Shown here piece by piece: positions 5,505-5,559 of a DNA stretch of 5,559 bases (position 1 is its first letter; every line of letters begins with the position of its first letter). Under the pieces are notes generated by a model. The model ran no database searches. It was not told the DNA's origin and worked only from the letters and a program-made list of their open reading frames with translations. The stretch is taken from the NCBI GenBank assembly GCA_017455945.1, contig JAFTLM010000138.1, positions 1 to 5,559 on the forward strand, read 5' to 3'. The position numbers were made by a program, and so were the translations under genes. This DNA comes from Clostridia bacterium (GTDB lineage: Bacteria; Bacillota; Clostridia; Oscillospirales; CAG-272).

Positions 5505-5559
5505 TTTCGAGATAGATAAGTCTAACTCGGCTTCCGAGGCGTTTAAGTCGCTTCGTGCC
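5485..5559 (+). CDS. CpsD/YwqD-type tyrosine kinase (BY-kinase), N-terminal 25 residues only
   Basis: Only the first 25 codons are present; the gene runs off the right edge. The translation starts MKQTKLNFEIDK and continues through SNSASEAFKSLRA. The S-x-x-SEAF-x-x-LR pattern just after a short polar N terminus is the hallmark start of CapB/CpsD/YwqD bacterial tyrosine kinases. E18-x-x-K21-x-x-R24 corresponds to the ExxRxxR motif that drives ring oligomerisation in S. aureus CapB, with lysine in place of the first arginine. The P-loop Walker motifs and the C-terminal tyrosine cluster would lie beyond the window. Family knowledge predicts a cytoplasmic ATPase/kinase that associates with the chain-length protein at the membrane and is dephosphorylated by the CpsB-type phosphatase. 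The start is fixed by GGAGGTG six bases upstream, and the gene overlaps its neighbour by 20 bases. Gene order and motif together make the call strong despite the short fragment. Confidence 0.88.
   Translation, partial: MKQTKLNFEIDKSNSASEAFKSLRA

Overview
This window looks like a piece of chromosome from a Gram-positive anaerobe of the class Clostridia, probably a gut Ruminococcaceae/Oscillospiraceae-type organism. That assignment is an inference. It rests on moderate base composition, strong AGGAGG-type ribosome binding sites, housekeeping-type TTGACA/TATAAT promoters, intrinsic terminators with U-tracts, and Firmicutes-style capsule genes in which the chain-length protein and its tyrosine kinase are separate proteins. 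All seven genes are on the + strand and packed closely. The largest gap is about 170 bases (562-733) and holds a terminator and a promoter.

Region 1 (1-646): the 3' part of a gene for a protein that resembles flavin-dependent thymidylate synthase (ThyX) but lacks its RHR signature. It ends at a long A-tract/stem/T-tract terminator.

Region 2 (657-3048): a compact serine-biosynthesis operon. A strong promoter with a short leader of about 40 bases drives serC (phosphoserine aminotransferase). A 16-base gap later comes an ACT-domain 3-phosphoglycerate dehydrogenase (serA). A clean hairpin terminator follows. Together the two enzymes convert 3-phosphoglycerate to O-phosphoserine. The phosphatase for the last step is not in the window. 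Codon use (nearly all AAG for lysine in serA, and mostly AAG in serC) suggests high expression.

Region 3 (3009-3876): a PgeF/YfiH (laccase-domain) gene whose ribosome binding site begins only a few bases after the serA terminator. PgeF proteins prevent L-serine from replacing L-alanine in peptidoglycan precursors, so its place behind serine-biosynthesis genes makes functional sense.

Region 4 (3921-5559): the start of an exopolysaccharide/capsule operon behind a promoter that matches consensus at every position, including an extended -10. The order is a CpsB/YwqE-type PHP tyrosine phosphatase, a CpsC/YveK-type chain-length determinant with two membrane segments, and the first 25 codons of a CpsD/YwqD-type bacterial tyrosine kinase that overlaps the preceding gene by 20 bases and runs off the window. 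This is the phosphatase-adaptor-kinase module that controls polysaccharide polymerisation in Firmicutes.

No mobile element, CRISPR array, tRNA or rRNA was seen. I found no clear evidence of a wholly new system. The most interesting points are the degenerate ThyX-like protein, the serine/PgeF adjacency with its unusual hairpin-flanked junction, and the promoter architecture.
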